Shown here: one piece after another, positions 49,007 to 57,433 of the stretch
How positions within the stretch are numbered: position 1 is the first letter of the stretch
Layout of the letters: the number at the start of each line of letters is the position of its first letter
Assembly: GCF_000689415.1 (NCBI RefSeq)
Contig: NZ_HG322950.1
Location: 682,001 to 746,000 of the forward strand
DNA from: Pseudomonas knackmussii B13
GTDB lineage: Bacteria; Pseudomonadota; Gammaproteobacteria; Pseudomonadales; Pseudomonadaceae
Reading direction: 5' to 3'
DNA length: 64,000 nt
Notes under the pieces: generated by a model
The model's input: only the letters and a program-made list of their open reading frames with translations
Database searches by the model: none
What the model was told of the DNA's origin: nothing
Made by a program: the position numbers and the translations under genes

Positions 49007-49482
49007 GCAACACCGACAACGGTGCTCCGGCCAAACCGGCCAAGCCGAACAAGATCGCCATGCGCCGCAAGGCCCGCAGCCTCGCGGTGCAGGCCCTGTA
49101 CTCCTGGCACATGGCCGGTCAGTCGCTGAACGAGATCGAGGCGAGCTTCCGCACCGAGAACGATTTCAGCGACGTCGACGGCGCCTACTTCCACGAGATC
49201 CTGCATGGCGTGCCGCGCCTGAAGAGCGAGCTGGACGAGGCGTTCACGCCCTGCCTGGATCGCGCGCTGGACGAGGTCGACCCGGTCGAGCTGGCGATCC
49301 TGCGCCTGGCCACCTACGAGCTGCGCGTGCGCCTGGACGTGCCGTACAAAGTGGTGATCAACGAAGGCATCGAGCTGGCCAAGACCTTCGGCGCCACCGA
49401 CGGCCACAAGTTCGTCAACGGCGTGCTGGACAAGCTGGCACCGCGCCTGCGCGCGGCCGAGCTGCGCGGCGCGAAGCGCTGA
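49003..49482 (+). CDS. nusB: Transcription antitermination factor NusB
   Basis: NusB binds boxA RNA with NusE (S10) during rRNA antitermination. The 159-residue helical protein starts at a GTG overlapping the ribH stop (GTGA) and shows RRKARSLAVQALYSWHM, YFHEILHGV, DPVELAILRLATYELRVR, PYKVVINEGIELAKTFGATDGHKFVNGVLDKLA. The short N-terminal extension (to about residue 18) is usual for pseudomonads. Confidence 0.97.
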   Translation: MSNTDNGAPAKPAKPNKIAMRRKARSLAVQALYSWHMAGQSLNEIEASFRTENDFSDVDGAYFHEILHGVPRLKSELDEAFTPCLDRALDEVDPVELAILRLATYELRVRLDVPYKVVINEGIELAKTFGATDGHKFVNGVLDKLAPRLRAAELRGAKR

Positions 49483-49500
49483 GGCTTCGTTCGCGCCGGC

Positions 49501-50460
49501 ATGGGTGAGTTCGAGCTGATCCGCCGCTACTTCGCCGCGGCCGCCTGTGCGGCCGCGAGCGAAGGCGTCGCGCTGGGCATCGGCGACGACTGCGCCTTGC
49601 TGACGCCGGCCGCCGGCCAGCAGCTTGCGGTATCCACCGACACCCTGGTGGCCGGCGTGCACTTCCCCGCACTCTGCGATCCCTTCCTGCTCGGCCAGCG
49701 TGCCCTGGCAGTCTCCGCCAGCGACCTGGCCGGGATGGGCGCCGCGCCCCTGGCGTTCACCCTCGCGCTGACCCTGCCCGAAGCCGATCCGGACTGGCTG
49801 GAAGCCTTCGCCCGCGGACTCAACCGCATGGCCGAGGATTGCAAGCTGGCGCTGGTCGGTGGCGACACCACACGTGGCCCGCTGAGCATGACCCTGACCG
49901 TTTTCGGCCAGGTTCCAGCTGGCCAGGCGTTGACCCGCGCCGGCGCACGAGTCGGCGACCTGCTCTGCGTCGGTGGTCCGGTGGGCGAGGCGGGCGGTGC
50001 GCTGGAGCTGGTGCTTGGCCGCCTGGCTGCCGAACCCGAAGTGGCCGAACCCTTGCTCGCCCGCTACTGGTCGCCGCAACCGCAGCTGGCCCTCGGTCAG
50101 GCGCTGCGCGGCCGCGCCACGGCGGCGCTGGACGTTTCCGACGGCCTGCTCGCCGACTGCGGGCATATCGCCCGTGCATCCGGCGTGGCCCTGGTCATCG
50201 AGGCCGAGCGCCTGCCCGTGAGCGAGCCGCTGGAAGCGCTGCTTGGTGCGGAGCGTGCGCTGCAGGCCAAGCTCGGCGCCGGCGACGACTACGTCATTGC
50301 CTTCACCTTGCCGCCGTCCGAACTGCCCGCCTTGCAGGCGCAATGGCCAGCGTTGGCGGTGATCGGACGGGTGGAAGCGGGCAGCGGTGTGCGCGTGCTG
50401 GACCGCAGCGGTCACGACATAACGCCGCGACAGGGCGGCTACCTGCATTTCACGGAGTGA
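49501..50460 (+). CDS. thiL: Thiamine-monophosphate kinase
   Basis: ThiL phosphorylates thiamine monophosphate to the active diphosphate. The 319-residue PurM-fold kinase has GEFELIRRYF at the start, GIGDDCALL, AVSTDTLVAGVHFP, the SASDLAGMGAAPLAF and LALVGGDTTRGPLSMT metal/ATP motifs and LDVSDGLLADCGHIA. 18 bp after nusB; the pgpA start lies at its stop. This nusB-thiL-pgpA order is common in gamma-proteobacteria. Confidence 0.97.
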   Translation: MGEFELIRRYFAAAACAAASEGVALGIGDDCALLTPAAGQQLAVSTDTLVAGVHFPALCDPFLLGQRALAVSASDLAGMGAAPLAFTLALTLPEADPDWLEAFARGLNRMAEDCKLALVGGDTTRGPLSMTLTVFGQVPAGQALTRAGARVGDLLCVGGPVGEAGGALELVLGRLAAEPEVAEPLLARYWSPQPQLALGQALRGRATAALDVSDGLLADCGHIARASGVALVIEAERLPVSEPLEALLGAERALQAKLGAGDDYVIAFTLPPSELPALQAQWPALAVIGRVEAGSGVRVLDRSGHDITPRQGGYLHFTE

Positions 50461-50462
50461 CA

Positions 50463-50978
50463 GTGACAGAGCATCCCCATCAGGCCCCGGCCCAGCCGGT
50501 GCCGCCTTCGGTCTGGCGCAACCCCTGGCACTTCCTGGCCTTCGGCTTCGGCTCCGGCACCCTGCCCAAGGCACCGGGCACCTGGGGTTCGCTGGTCGCC
50601 ATCCCGTTCGTTCCGCTGTGGCAGATGCTGCCGGACTGGGGCTACTGGCTGATGCTCGGGATCACCATGCTGTTCGGCTTCTGGCTGTGCGGCAAGGTGG
50701 CCGACGACCTGCGCGTGCACGACCACGAAGGCATCGTCTGGGACGAGATGGTCGGCATGTGGATCACCCTCTGGCTGGTGCCGGAAGGTTGGGTCTGGCT
50801 GCTGGTCGGCTTCCTGGCGTTCCGCTTCTTCGACATCCTCAAGCCCTGGCCGATCCGCTGGATCGACCGCCACGTCCACGGCGGAGTCGGCATCATGCTC
50901 GACGACCTGCTCGCCGGCGTCTTCGCCTGGCTGGCCATGCAGGGCCTGGTCTGGGCCTGGGTGCACTGGCTGTTCTGA
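50463..50978 (+). CDS. pgpA: Phosphatidylglycerophosphatase A
   Basis: PgpA dephosphorylates phosphatidylglycerophosphate at the inner membrane. The 171-residue protein shows the family signature FGFGSGTLPKAPGTWGSLVAIP, the active-site-like VHDHEGIVWDEMVGMWITL and helical segments (WGYWLMLGITMLFGFWLCG; WLLVGFLAFRFFDILKPWP). Two in-frame GTGs (50457, 50463) are possible; the second has GGAG at a 5-bp spacing and was chosen. Confidence 0.95.
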   Translation: MTEHPHQAPAQPVPPSVWRNPWHFLAFGFGSGTLPKAPGTWGSLVAIPFVPLWQMLPDWGYWLMLGITMLFGFWLCGKVADDLRVHDHEGIVWDEMVGMWITLWLVPEGWVWLLVGFLAFRFFDILKPWPIRWIDRHVHGGVGIMLDDLLAGVFAWLAMQGLVWAWVHWLF

Positions 50979-51061
50979 CAAGCCGATCGCGTCACTGACG
51001 CTGGCGTGTTGCCAGTGTATGTTTGCATCCACCACCGCTTCCTGCCGACTAGGAGTCGATC

Positions 51062-51706
51062 ATGCTGCGCGCGTTGCTTGCCCTGACCCTTTCTCTCGCC
51101 GCCGTAGCGCAAGCCGCGCCGCAGGTGCGGGTCGTCGGCCTGTTCCCCAATGCGGCAGTGGTCAACATCGACGGCCAGCGCAAGTTCCTCAAGGTCGGCG
51201 AGACGGGGCCGCAAGGCGTGCAGGTAATCAGCGCCGACAGTCACAAGGCGGTGCTGCGGGTGAATGGCGTCGAGCAGACCTTCGACCTCAGCCGCGAATA
51301 CAACGCCAGTGGCTATTCCGCGCCGGCCCCGGCGCAGGAAATGGGCATCGCTCGCAACACCGACGGGCATTACTGGGTGTCCGGCTCGATCAACGGTCAG
51401 ACCGCGCAATTCCTGATCGACACCGGCGCCACCACCATTGCGATGAACGATGAACAGGCGCGGCGCCTGGGCATCGATTACCGCGTCGTCGGCAAACCCA
51501 TGGTCGCCTCCACGGCCAGCGGCACGGTGCAAGGCTGGCGCGTCACCCTGAACAGCGTGAAGCTCGGCGGCATCGAGGTGCTCGGCGTCGACGCCAGCGT
51601 GCTGGAAGGCGGCTTCCCTACCGAGATCCTGCTCGGCATGAGCTACCTCAACCGCGTCGGTTGGCGGGAAGACCAGGGCATGATGTACATCCAGTCCAAG
51701 CATTGA
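51062..51706 (+). CDS. Exported retropepsin-like aspartyl protease (TIGR02281 type)
   Basis: A 214-residue protein with a signal peptide (MLRALLALTLSLAAVAQA), an SH3-like N-terminal part (VRVVGLFPNAAVVNIDGQRKFL) and a C-terminal clan AA aspartic protease domain with FLIDTGATTIAMN (active Asp in DTGAT), GWRVTLNSVKLGGIEVLGV and ILLGMSYLNRV. It is probably periplasmic and dimeric; the substrate is unknown. AGGAG precedes the ATG. Stands alone between pgpA and ribA. Confidence 0.92.
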   Translation: MLRALLALTLSLAAVAQAAPQVRVVGLFPNAAVVNIDGQRKFLKVGETGPQGVQVISADSHKAVLRVNGVEQTFDLSREYNASGYSAPAPAQEMGIARNTDGHYWVSGSINGQTAQFLIDTGATTIAMNDEQARRLGIDYRVVGKPMVASTASGTVQGWRVTLNSVKLGGIEVLGVDASVLEGGFPTEILLGMSYLNRVGWREDQGMMYIQSKH

Positions 51707-51768
51707 CGCCGGTCGCGCGGCCGCGCGTTCCATCGATGGCGTCGATTCTTATGTTGCGGAATTCGCGA

Positions 51769-51798
51769 TGACCGGCGCGCCGGCACTGCTGTTACAAT
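51769..51798 (+). promoter_or_regulatory. Putative promoter of ribA
   Basis: TGACCG (51769-51774) and TACAAT (51793-51798) with an 18-bp spacer, 40 bp before the ribA GTG. This suggests ribA is transcribed separately from the FMN-controlled rib cluster. I see no RFN element here. Confidence 0.5.
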
Positions 51799-51837
51799 GC
51801 CGGCTCCTTTCTACTGTCTGACTTTCAGGAGTTTCCG

Positions 51838-52461
51838 GTGTCCGTCGTGTTCGTCGCCGTCTCCAAACTGCCCACTCCCTTCGGCGAGTTCAACATGCAT
51901 GGCTTCCTCGACGAGGAGACCGGCAAGGAACATGTCGCCCTGACCATGGGCGAGATCGACGACGGTCAACCGGTACTCGGCCGCCTGCATTCCGAATGCC
52001 TGACCGGCGACGCGCTGTTCAGCCTGCGCTGCGACTGCGGCTTCCAGCTGGAAGGCGCGCTCTCGGCCATCGCCCGCGAAGGCCGTGGCGTGCTGCTCTA
52101 CCTGCGCCAGGAAGGTCGTGGCATTGGCCTGCTGAACAAGATCCGCGCCTACGCCCTGCAGGACGAAGGTGCGGACACCGTGGAAGCCAACCTCAAGCTC
52201 GGCTTCGGCGCCGACCAGCGCGACTACGCGATGTGCCTGCCGATGCTGAAGCACCTGGGCGTCTGCTCGCTGAAGCTGATGACCAACAACCCGCGCAAGG
52301 TGAAGGCGCTGGAAGGCTACGGCATCACCGTCGCCGAGCGCGTCCCCCTGCAGAAGGGCCTCAACCCGCACAACAAGCGCTACCTGGCGACCAAGGCCGG
52401 CAAGCTCGGGCACATGCTCGGCGAGCTGCACCAGGGCGAGGCGGAGATCGAGGCGCAGTGA
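51838..52461 (+). CDS. ribA: GTP cyclohydrolase II
   Basis: First step of riboflavin synthesis from GTP. The 207-residue protein has the zinc-binding cluster SECLTGDALFSLRCDCGFQLE that is missing from the C-terminal domain of the RibB protein at 47336, plus YLRQEGRGIGLLNKIRAYALQD and MTNNPRKVKALEGYG. The GTG start (SVVFVAVSKLPTPFGEF) has AGGAG 8 bp before it. It overlaps the membrane-protein gene by four bases (GTGA). Confidence 0.97.
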   Translation: MSVVFVAVSKLPTPFGEFNMHGFLDEETGKEHVALTMGEIDDGQPVLGRLHSECLTGDALFSLRCDCGFQLEGALSAIAREGRGVLLYLRQEGRGIGLLNKIRAYALQDEGADTVEANLKLGFGADQRDYAMCLPMLKHLGVCSLKLMTNNPRKVKALEGYGITVAERVPLQKGLNPHNKRYLATKAGKLGHMLGELHQGEAEIEAQ

Positions 52462-52874
52462 ATCGCGCCGCCGAGCACGGCCGCCTGGCCGGGCGCTGGT
52501 GGTTGCATCTGCTGTTGGCGCTCGGCCCGCTCTTCGCGCTGCTGACCTGGGGTCGCGAGTTCGACGAACTGGCCGTCCTCGCCACGCCGCTCTACATCGC
52601 CGCACTGGTCTCGATGTATTTCACCCTGCCGCTGTTCCGCCGCTACAAGCTGGCGCTGATAGCCGCCGGCAAGGCCCGCGATGCCGACGATGAGCCGGAG
52701 CGCTGGAGCGAATTGGCCCGCACCTGGCGCAACGGCGTGCTCGGTGCAAGCCTGCCGGCCTGGATTGGCGCGCTGGCCTGCTTCACCGACCTATCCGGTG
52801 TCGCGCTCATTCTCCTCGGCCTGACCAGCCTGCTGATCTTCTGGCTCTACCGCATCCCGCGCCTGATCGTCTGA
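52458..52874 (+). CDS. Small integral membrane protein, unknown function
   Basis: A 138-residue protein with four predicted helices (WWLHLLLALGPLFALLTWG; LAVLATPLYIAALVSMYFTL; WIGALACFTDLSGVALILLGL; SLLIFWLYRIPRLIV) and an acidic cytoplasmic loop (ARDADDEPERWSE). No family recognised. The GTG start overlaps the ribA stop and the stop overlaps the BtuF-like start, so it is probably expressed with both. Confidence 0.8.
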   Translation: MNRAAEHGRLAGRWWLHLLLALGPLFALLTWGREFDELAVLATPLYIAALVSMYFTLPLFRRYKLALIAAGKARDADDEPERWSELARTWRNGVLGASLPAWIGALACFTDLSGVALILLGLTSLLIFWLYRIPRLIV

Positions 52875-53683
52875 TGCGCCGGGCCGCCGCTGTCCTGCTG
52901 TTGCTCCTGGGTCTGCCGGCGCTGGCCGCGCAAAGAGTGATCAGCCTCGCTCCTTCGATGACTGACAGCGTGCTCGAATTGGGCGCGGAAGATCGTCTGG
53001 TCGCGGTGCTCGATGGCGACGTCCGCCCACCGCAGTTGGCCGCGCTGCCCTCGGTGGGTCGCTACGGCCAGCTCGACATGGAGCGCCTGCTGAGCCTGCG
53101 TCCGGACCTGCTGCTGGTCTGGCCCGGCAGCATTCCCGAAGCCCAGCTGGCGCGCCTGCGGGAGTTCGGCATTCCCCTCTACATCGCCGAGCCGCATCGG
53201 CTCGACGACGTGCCACAGCAACTGGAAGACCTGGCCGCGCGCCTGGGCGCGGAGCAAAAGGGCAAGGCACTGGCCGACGACTTCCGCCGACGCATCGCCG
53301 ACCTGCGCCAGCGCTATGCGCGGCCGCGACCGCTGCGGTTGTTCTATCAGGTCTGGAACCAGCCGCTGTACACCCTTGGCGGGCGTCAGGTGGTCAGCGA
53401 TGCGCTGGAAGTCTGCGGCGCGCGCAACCTGTTTGCCGACCTGACGCTGCCGGCGCCGCAGGTGGGAATGGAGTCGGTATTGGCGCGCGATCCGGAAGTG
53501 ATCCTGGCGCCCAACGCCGAGCAGCTCGCCGAATGGCGCAACATGCCGCAGCTCAGCGCCACGCGCCTCGGGCAGCTCTGGGTATTGCCCGACCGCAACC
53601 TGGAGCGGCCGAGCTACGCGATGCTCGCGGCGACCGAGAAGCTCTGCAGCCTGCTCGCCGGGGCGAAGCCGGCGGCGCCGTGA
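52874..53683 (+). CDS. BtuF-like periplasmic cobalamin-binding protein
   Basis: A 269-residue class III substrate-binding protein: signal peptide (MRRAAAVLLLLLGLPALAAQ), then RVISLAPSMTDSVLELGAEDRLVAV, LSLRPDLLLVWPG, a long connecting helix, FYQVWNQPLYTLGGRQVVSDALEVCGARNLF. This is the BtuF/vitamin B12 binding pattern; siderophore-type ligands are a less likely alternative. No btuC or btuD is adjacent. Start overlaps the upstream stop (TGATG). Confidence 0.88.
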   Translation: MRRAAAVLLLLLGLPALAAQRVISLAPSMTDSVLELGAEDRLVAVLDGDVRPPQLAALPSVGRYGQLDMERLLSLRPDLLLVWPGSIPEAQLARLREFGIPLYIAEPHRLDDVPQQLEDLAARLGAEQKGKALADDFRRRIADLRQRYARPRPLRLFYQVWNQPLYTLGGRQVVSDALEVCGARNLFADLTLPAPQVGMESVLARDPEVILAPNAEQLAEWRNMPQLSATRLGQLWVLPDRNLERPSYAMLAATEKLCSLLAGAKPAAP

Positions 53684-53772
53684 TCTTCGCGGATAAGATC
53701 CGCTCCTACACAGGACACCCCCTGTAGGAGCGGCCCACGGCCGCGATTCGCGGGCATGGCCCGCTCCTACGG
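53684..53772. repeat. REP-like repeat pair after the BtuF-like gene
   Basis: Contains TTCGCGGATAAGATCCGCTCCTAC (given in two parts: TTCGCGGATAAG then ATCCGCTCCTAC), the reverse complement of the start of the 22.2-kb repeats, then a hairpin from CTGTAGGAGCGGCCC (about 53722) to GGCCCGCTCCTAC (about 53758-53770). It separates two convergent genes. Confidence 0.85.
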
Positions 53773-53787
53773 CGAACCCCCGTTGGC

Positions 53788-54801
53788 TCAGAACCCTTCC
53801 AGCACGATCTTGCCCTTGGCCGTACCGCTCTCCAGCAGCGCATGGGCACGACGCAGGTTGGCGGCGTCGATGCGGCCGAAATGCTCGCCCAGGGTGGTGC
53901 GCAGCACGCCTTCGTCGATGAGGTTCGAGACGCGGTTCAGCAGCTTGTGCTGCTCGATCATGTCGTCTGTCTGGAACATCGAGCGGGTGTACATGAACTC
54001 CCAGTGCAGCGACAGGCTCTTCTGCTTGAGCAGGCCGACGTTGAGGCTCGCCGGGTCGTCGATCAGTGCGAGGCGGCCCTGGGGACGCAGGCTGGCGACG
54101 ATCTGTTCGAGGTGTGCGTCGGTGTGGGTCAGGCTGGCGACGTGCGTGACCTCACCGATGCCGATGCGCTTGAGCTCCTCGCTCAGCGGCTTGCTGTGAT
54201 CGATCACGTGATGGGCGCCGAGGTTGCGCACCCATTCCTGGGTATCCGCGCGCGAGGCGGTGCCGATCACGGTTGCGCTGGTCAGGCAGCGCGCCAGCTG
54301 GGTGAGGATCGAGCCGACGCCGCCGGCGGCGCCAACGATCAGCAGGCTCTGCCCGGCGCTGGCTGCGCCCTCGGCGATCTGCAGACGCTCGAACAGCAGC
54401 TCCCAGGCGGTGATGCTGGTCAGCGGCAGGGCTGCGGCCTGGGCGAAGTCGAGGCTCTGCGGCATGGCGCCGACGATGCGCTCGTCGACCACCTGCAGCT
54501 CGGCATTGCTGCCTGCGCGGGTCAGGTCGCCGGCGTAGAACACCTTGTCGCCAGGGCGGAACAGGCTGACTTCGCTACCCACCGCGCGGACCACGCCGGC
54601 GGCGTCCCAGCCGAGCACCTTGTACTCGCCGGCTGGCGGCTCGGCGCGCTGGCGCACCTTGGTGTCCACCGGGTTGACCGAAATGGCGCGGACTTCCACC
54701 AGCAGGTCGCGCGGGCCCGGCACGGGCTCCGGCAACTGGATGTCGAGCAGGGCGTCGGCGGCGTCGATAGGGCGGCTGTGGCTGTAGCCGATGGCTTTCA
54801 T
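53788..54801 (-). CDS. Zinc-type alcohol dehydrogenase-like quinone oxidoreductase
   Basis: A 337-residue MDR-superfamily reductase of the ZADH/quinone oxidoreductase group: EVRAISVNPVDTKVR, GWDAAGVVRAVG, GDKVFYAGDLTRAGSNAEL, the NADPH motif LIVGAAGGVGSILTQLA and a C-terminal SGTAKGKIVLEGF. No structural-zinc cysteines are seen. AAGGAG precedes the ATG. It is followed upstream on the same strand by the monooxygenase and then the divergent LysR gene, which suggests redox or electrophile stress. Confidence 0.92.
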   Translation of the reverse strand: MKAIGYSHSRPIDAADALLDIQLPEPVPGPRDLLVEVRAISVNPVDTKVRQRAEPPAGEYKVLGWDAAGVVRAVGSEVSLFRPGDKVFYAGDLTRAGSNAELQVVDERIVGAMPQSLDFAQAAALPLTSITAWELLFERLQIAEGAASAGQSLLIVGAAGGVGSILTQLARCLTSATVIGTASRADTQEWVRNLGAHHVIDHSKPLSEELKRIGIGEVTHVASLTHTDAHLEQIVASLRPQGRLALIDDPASLNVGLLKQKSLSLHWEFMYTRSMFQTDDMIEQHKLLNRVSNLIDEGVLRTTLGEHFGRIDAANLRRAHALLESGTAKGKIVLEGF

Positions 54802-54812
54802 GGCGGGCTCCT

Positions 54813-55106
54813 TCAGTCGATGCGGTTCATCAGGCGGATGTCGAGTTCGGCCAGGTCCGCCTGGGTCGCCTTGACGAAGGCCTGGAAGTGCTCGCTGGCC
54901 TCGTGTTCGGCGAGGGCTGCCTCGTCGCGCCATTGCTCGACCATGTAGATCAGGTCCGGGTCCTTGCGGTCGCGGTGCATGTCGTACTGGATGCAGCCGG
55001 CTTCGGCGCGCGAGGGAACGCGCAGTTCGGCCAACTGCGCCTGCAGGGCGTCGGCGCGTCCGGGTTTGGCGCGGATGATGGCGATCAGGGTCAAGGGAGT
55101 GCTCAT
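54813..55106 (-). CDS. Antibiotic biosynthesis monooxygenase (ABM/YgiN-like)
   Basis: A 97-residue ferredoxin-like ABM-domain protein (TLIAIIRAKPGRADALQAQL; RAEAGCIQYDMHRD; IYMVEQWRDEAALAEHEASEHFQAF). Relatives such as YgiN oxidise quinols or act on quinone cycles, which fits the adjacent quinone oxidoreductase 11 bp downstream; the two are likely one operon read away from the LysR gene. The ATG at 55106 (MSTPLTLIAI) was chosen on domain start. Confidence 0.9.
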   Translation of the reverse strand: MSTPLTLIAIIRAKPGRADALQAQLAELRVPSRAEAGCIQYDMHRDRKDPDLIYMVEQWRDEAALAEHEASEHFQAFVKATQADLAELDIRLMNRID

Positions 55107-55189
55107 GGGGCTCGGTCCTTGCGGGGTGAACGATGGGCGCATGCTCCACTCTTTCTTGGCGAAGAAAAACCGGGTAGGAAGAAAGTCTC

Positions 55190-55208
55190 TTTCAAAGGAA
55201 ATTTGAAA
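55190..55208. promoter_or_regulatory. Perfect 7-5-7 palindrome touching the LysR start codon
   Basis: TTTCAAA-GGAAA-TTTGAAA ends one base before the LysR ATG and also contains its ribosome site (AAAGGAAA). Its size and position fit an operator for autorepression by the LysR protein, which would also control the divergent monooxygenase-reductase operon from the 102-bp shared interval. Confidence 0.65.
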
Positions 55209-56123
55209 ATGCTGCGTCTCGATGACCTGCAGGTATTCGTTCGCACGGCCGAGCGCGGCAGTCTGTCCGCCGCCGCCCGCGAGCTGGACGTCTCGCCGGC
55301 CGTGGCCAGTGCTGCGCTCAAGCGCCTGGAGGCGGCGCTGCAAACGCGGCTGTTCGCCCGCTCCACACGCAGCTTGCGGCTGACCGCAGAGGGCGAGCTG
55401 TTCCTGGCCCACGCTCGCGCCTCGTTGCAGAGCCTGGAGGACGGTCGCCAACTGCTGGCCGGTGGACGCAGCGAGATCGCCGGAGTACTGCAGGTTTCGG
55501 CGCCTTCCGATCTGGGGCGCAACGTGTTGCTGCCTTGGTTCGACGAGTTCCAGGCGCAGCATCCGCGTCTACAGCTGCGCCTGCTCATCAGCGACCGCCA
55601 GGCCGATCTCTACCGCCAGCCAGTGGACGTGGCTATCCGCCTTGGCCAGCCGCCGGACTCCAGCCTCGTTGCGTTGCCGCTGGCTGCCGACAACCGTCGC
55701 GTGCTCTGCGGCGCGCCGGCCTACTTCGCGCGCCATGGGCGGCCGCAGCAGCCGGACGACCTGTTGCGCCACAACTGCCTGCTGTACATGCTCGCCGGCC
55801 GCGCGCACGAGCGCTGGAGCTTCGCCGACGGCAAGCGCAGCCAGGTGGTAACGGTGAGCGGCGACCGCATTTGCGACGACGCCGACGTGGTGCGGCGCTG
55901 GGCGGTGGCGGGGCGGGGGCTGGTCTACAAGTCCTGGCTGGATGTGGCGGCCGACGTACGCGCCGGGCGCCTGGAGGTGGTGCTGGCGGACTACCAGGGC
56001 GAGCCGGCACCGCTGAACCTGTTCTGCACCCACCGCGCGCAACTGAGTCGGCCGGTGACCCTGCTACGCGAGTTCATCCAGCAGCGATGCGCCGAGTTGC
56101 AGCGCGAGCGCCCCTGGCGTTAG
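55209..56123 (+). CDS. LysR-family transcriptional regulator
   Basis: A 304-residue LysR regulator: N-terminal winged HTH (LDDLQVFVRTAERGSLSAAARELDVSPA, in part) and C-terminal inducer domain (GVLQVSAPSDLGRNVLLPWFDEF; VDVAIRLGQPPDSSLVALPL). The domain style is the group that controls adjacent quinone or dehydrogenase genes. Divergent from the monooxygenase-reductase pair with a palindrome at its start; its 3' end overlaps the convergent DedA-PAP2 gene by four bases. Confidence 0.94.
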   Translation: MLRLDDLQVFVRTAERGSLSAAARELDVSPAVASAALKRLEAALQTRLFARSTRSLRLTAEGELFLAHARASLQSLEDGRQLLAGGRSEIAGVLQVSAPSDLGRNVLLPWFDEFQAQHPRLQLRLLISDRQADLYRQPVDVAIRLGQPPDSSLVALPLAADNRRVLCGAPAYFARHGRPQQPDDLLRHNCLLYMLAGRAHERWSFADGKRSQVVTVSGDRICDDADVVRRWAVAGRGLVYKSWLDVAADVRAGRLEVVLADYQGEPAPLNLFCTHRAQLSRPVTLLREFIQQRCAELQRERPWR

Positions 56124-57433
56124 AGCGGTCGGTAGCGCGCCACGGCGAGGTTCAGGTCCCAGCCGACGGACAGGCCTAACACCAGCAGCAACGCCGGCAC
56201 GATCCACCACCAGACCCGCTTCGGCAGCGCCGGCAGCGGCTGATGCCACTGCGCCAGGCCGAGCGCGGCGGCGCAGACGCCAGCGGCCAGCAGCGCGCCG
56301 GCGATCACGTCGCTCGGCCAGTGCGCGCCCAGGTAGATGCGCGACCCGGCGATCCAGGTGGCCGGCAGCATCGCCAGCAATAGCCAGGTCAGGCGCACCC
56401 GCGGCGAGCTCTCGCGGCTGGCCAGCACGCCGAGCACGAGGAAGCAGGCGAAGGACGCCGAAGCGTGGCCGCTGGGCATGCTGAAGGCGCTCAACGGATC
56501 GGCGATCACCTCCGGGCGGGCGCGGGCGAACAGGTGCTTGAGCCCGCCGTTGGCCAGTGCCGTTGCCAGCAGGGCTCCACCAGCGAAAAACGCCTGGCGC
56601 CACTGGCGGAAGACCAGCAGCAGGGCGCTGAGCAGTACGCCGACGATGAGCTGGGTGCGGAAGTCGCCAAGGCGGGTCACTGCCACCATCACCTGGTCGA
56701 GCAGCGGATGGCGCTCTTCCTGCACCAGCGTCATCAGGCCGTGGTCGAGGGCATCCAGGTGCGGCCAGCCGATCAGCAGCGCCAGCAGCAGCGCGAGGCT
56801 GAGCCCGGCGGCGATCGGCGTGGTGTGCCGATGGCCCTTGAGATTGGCGTGGATCAGCGGGCCGCCTAGCAGCGCCAGGCCGCCGGCGATCACCGCCAGT
56901 TCCGGCCAGAAACCTTCCGGCAGGGGCAGGCGCAGGGCCGCACCGGTGGTCCAGCCGGGCAGCAGGTACGCCACCGACCAGCCGGCGGCGGCCAGGATCG
57001 ATACGGCCAGGAAGCGTCCGAAGGGCATGTCGAGCATGCCGGCGACCAGCGGCAGGAATGGCCGCAAGGCGCCGATGAAGCGTCCGACCAGCAGGCTCGC
57101 GACGCCATAGCGGGAGACGAAGCCCTCGGCGCCGGCCAGCCATTCCGGGTGATGGCGCAGCAACGGCAGGCGGCGGATGTCCTGGTGGAAGCGCCGGCCC
57201 AGCCAGTACGAAGACAGGTCGCCAAGCATGCCGCCGGCGAACGCCAGCAGCAGCGTCTCGCCCAGCCCCAACGCCCCGCCACCGGCAAGCACGGCCAGGG
57301 CGAAGAGCATCACCACGCCGGGCAGCACCAGGCCGACTACGGCCGCGCACTCGAGGAAGGCCACGAGGAAAACGGTCAGACCGAGCCACTGCGGGTGGCT
57401 GGCGATCCACTGGTTGAAGACTTCCAGGTTCAT
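56120..57433 (-). CDS. DedA-family protein fused to PAP2 phosphatase
   Basis: A 437-residue inner-membrane fusion. Residues about 1-190 are DedA/SNARE-associated (FLECAAVVGLVLPGVVMLF, GDLSSYWLGRRF, VGRFIGALRPFLPLVAGML). Residues about 200-437 are a type 2 phosphatidic acid phosphatase with the three motifs KHLFARARP, SMPSGHASASF and SRIYLGAHWPSDVIAG. Such fusions are thought to handle undecaprenyl or phospholipid phosphates. The ATG overlaps the stop of the upstream glycosylase gene. Confidence 0.94.
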   Translation of the reverse strand: MNLEVFNQWIASHPQWLGLTVFLVAFLECAAVVGLVLPGVVMLFALAVLAGGGALGLGETLLLAFAGGMLGDLSSYWLGRRFHQDIRRLPLLRHHPEWLAGAEGFVSRYGVASLLVGRFIGALRPFLPLVAGMLDMPFGRFLAVSILAAAGWSVAYLLPGWTTGAALRLPLPEGFWPELAVIAGGLALLGGPLIHANLKGHRHTTPIAAGLSLALLLALLIGWPHLDALDHGLMTLVQEERHPLLDQVMVAVTRLGDFRTQLIVGVLLSALLLVFRQWRQAFFAGGALLATALANGGLKHLFARARPEVIADPLSAFSMPSGHASASFACFLVLGVLASRESSPRVRLTWLLLAMLPATWIAGSRIYLGAHWPSDVIAGALLAAGVCAAALGLAQWHQPLPALPKRVWWWIVPALLLVLGLSVGWDLNLAVARYRPL

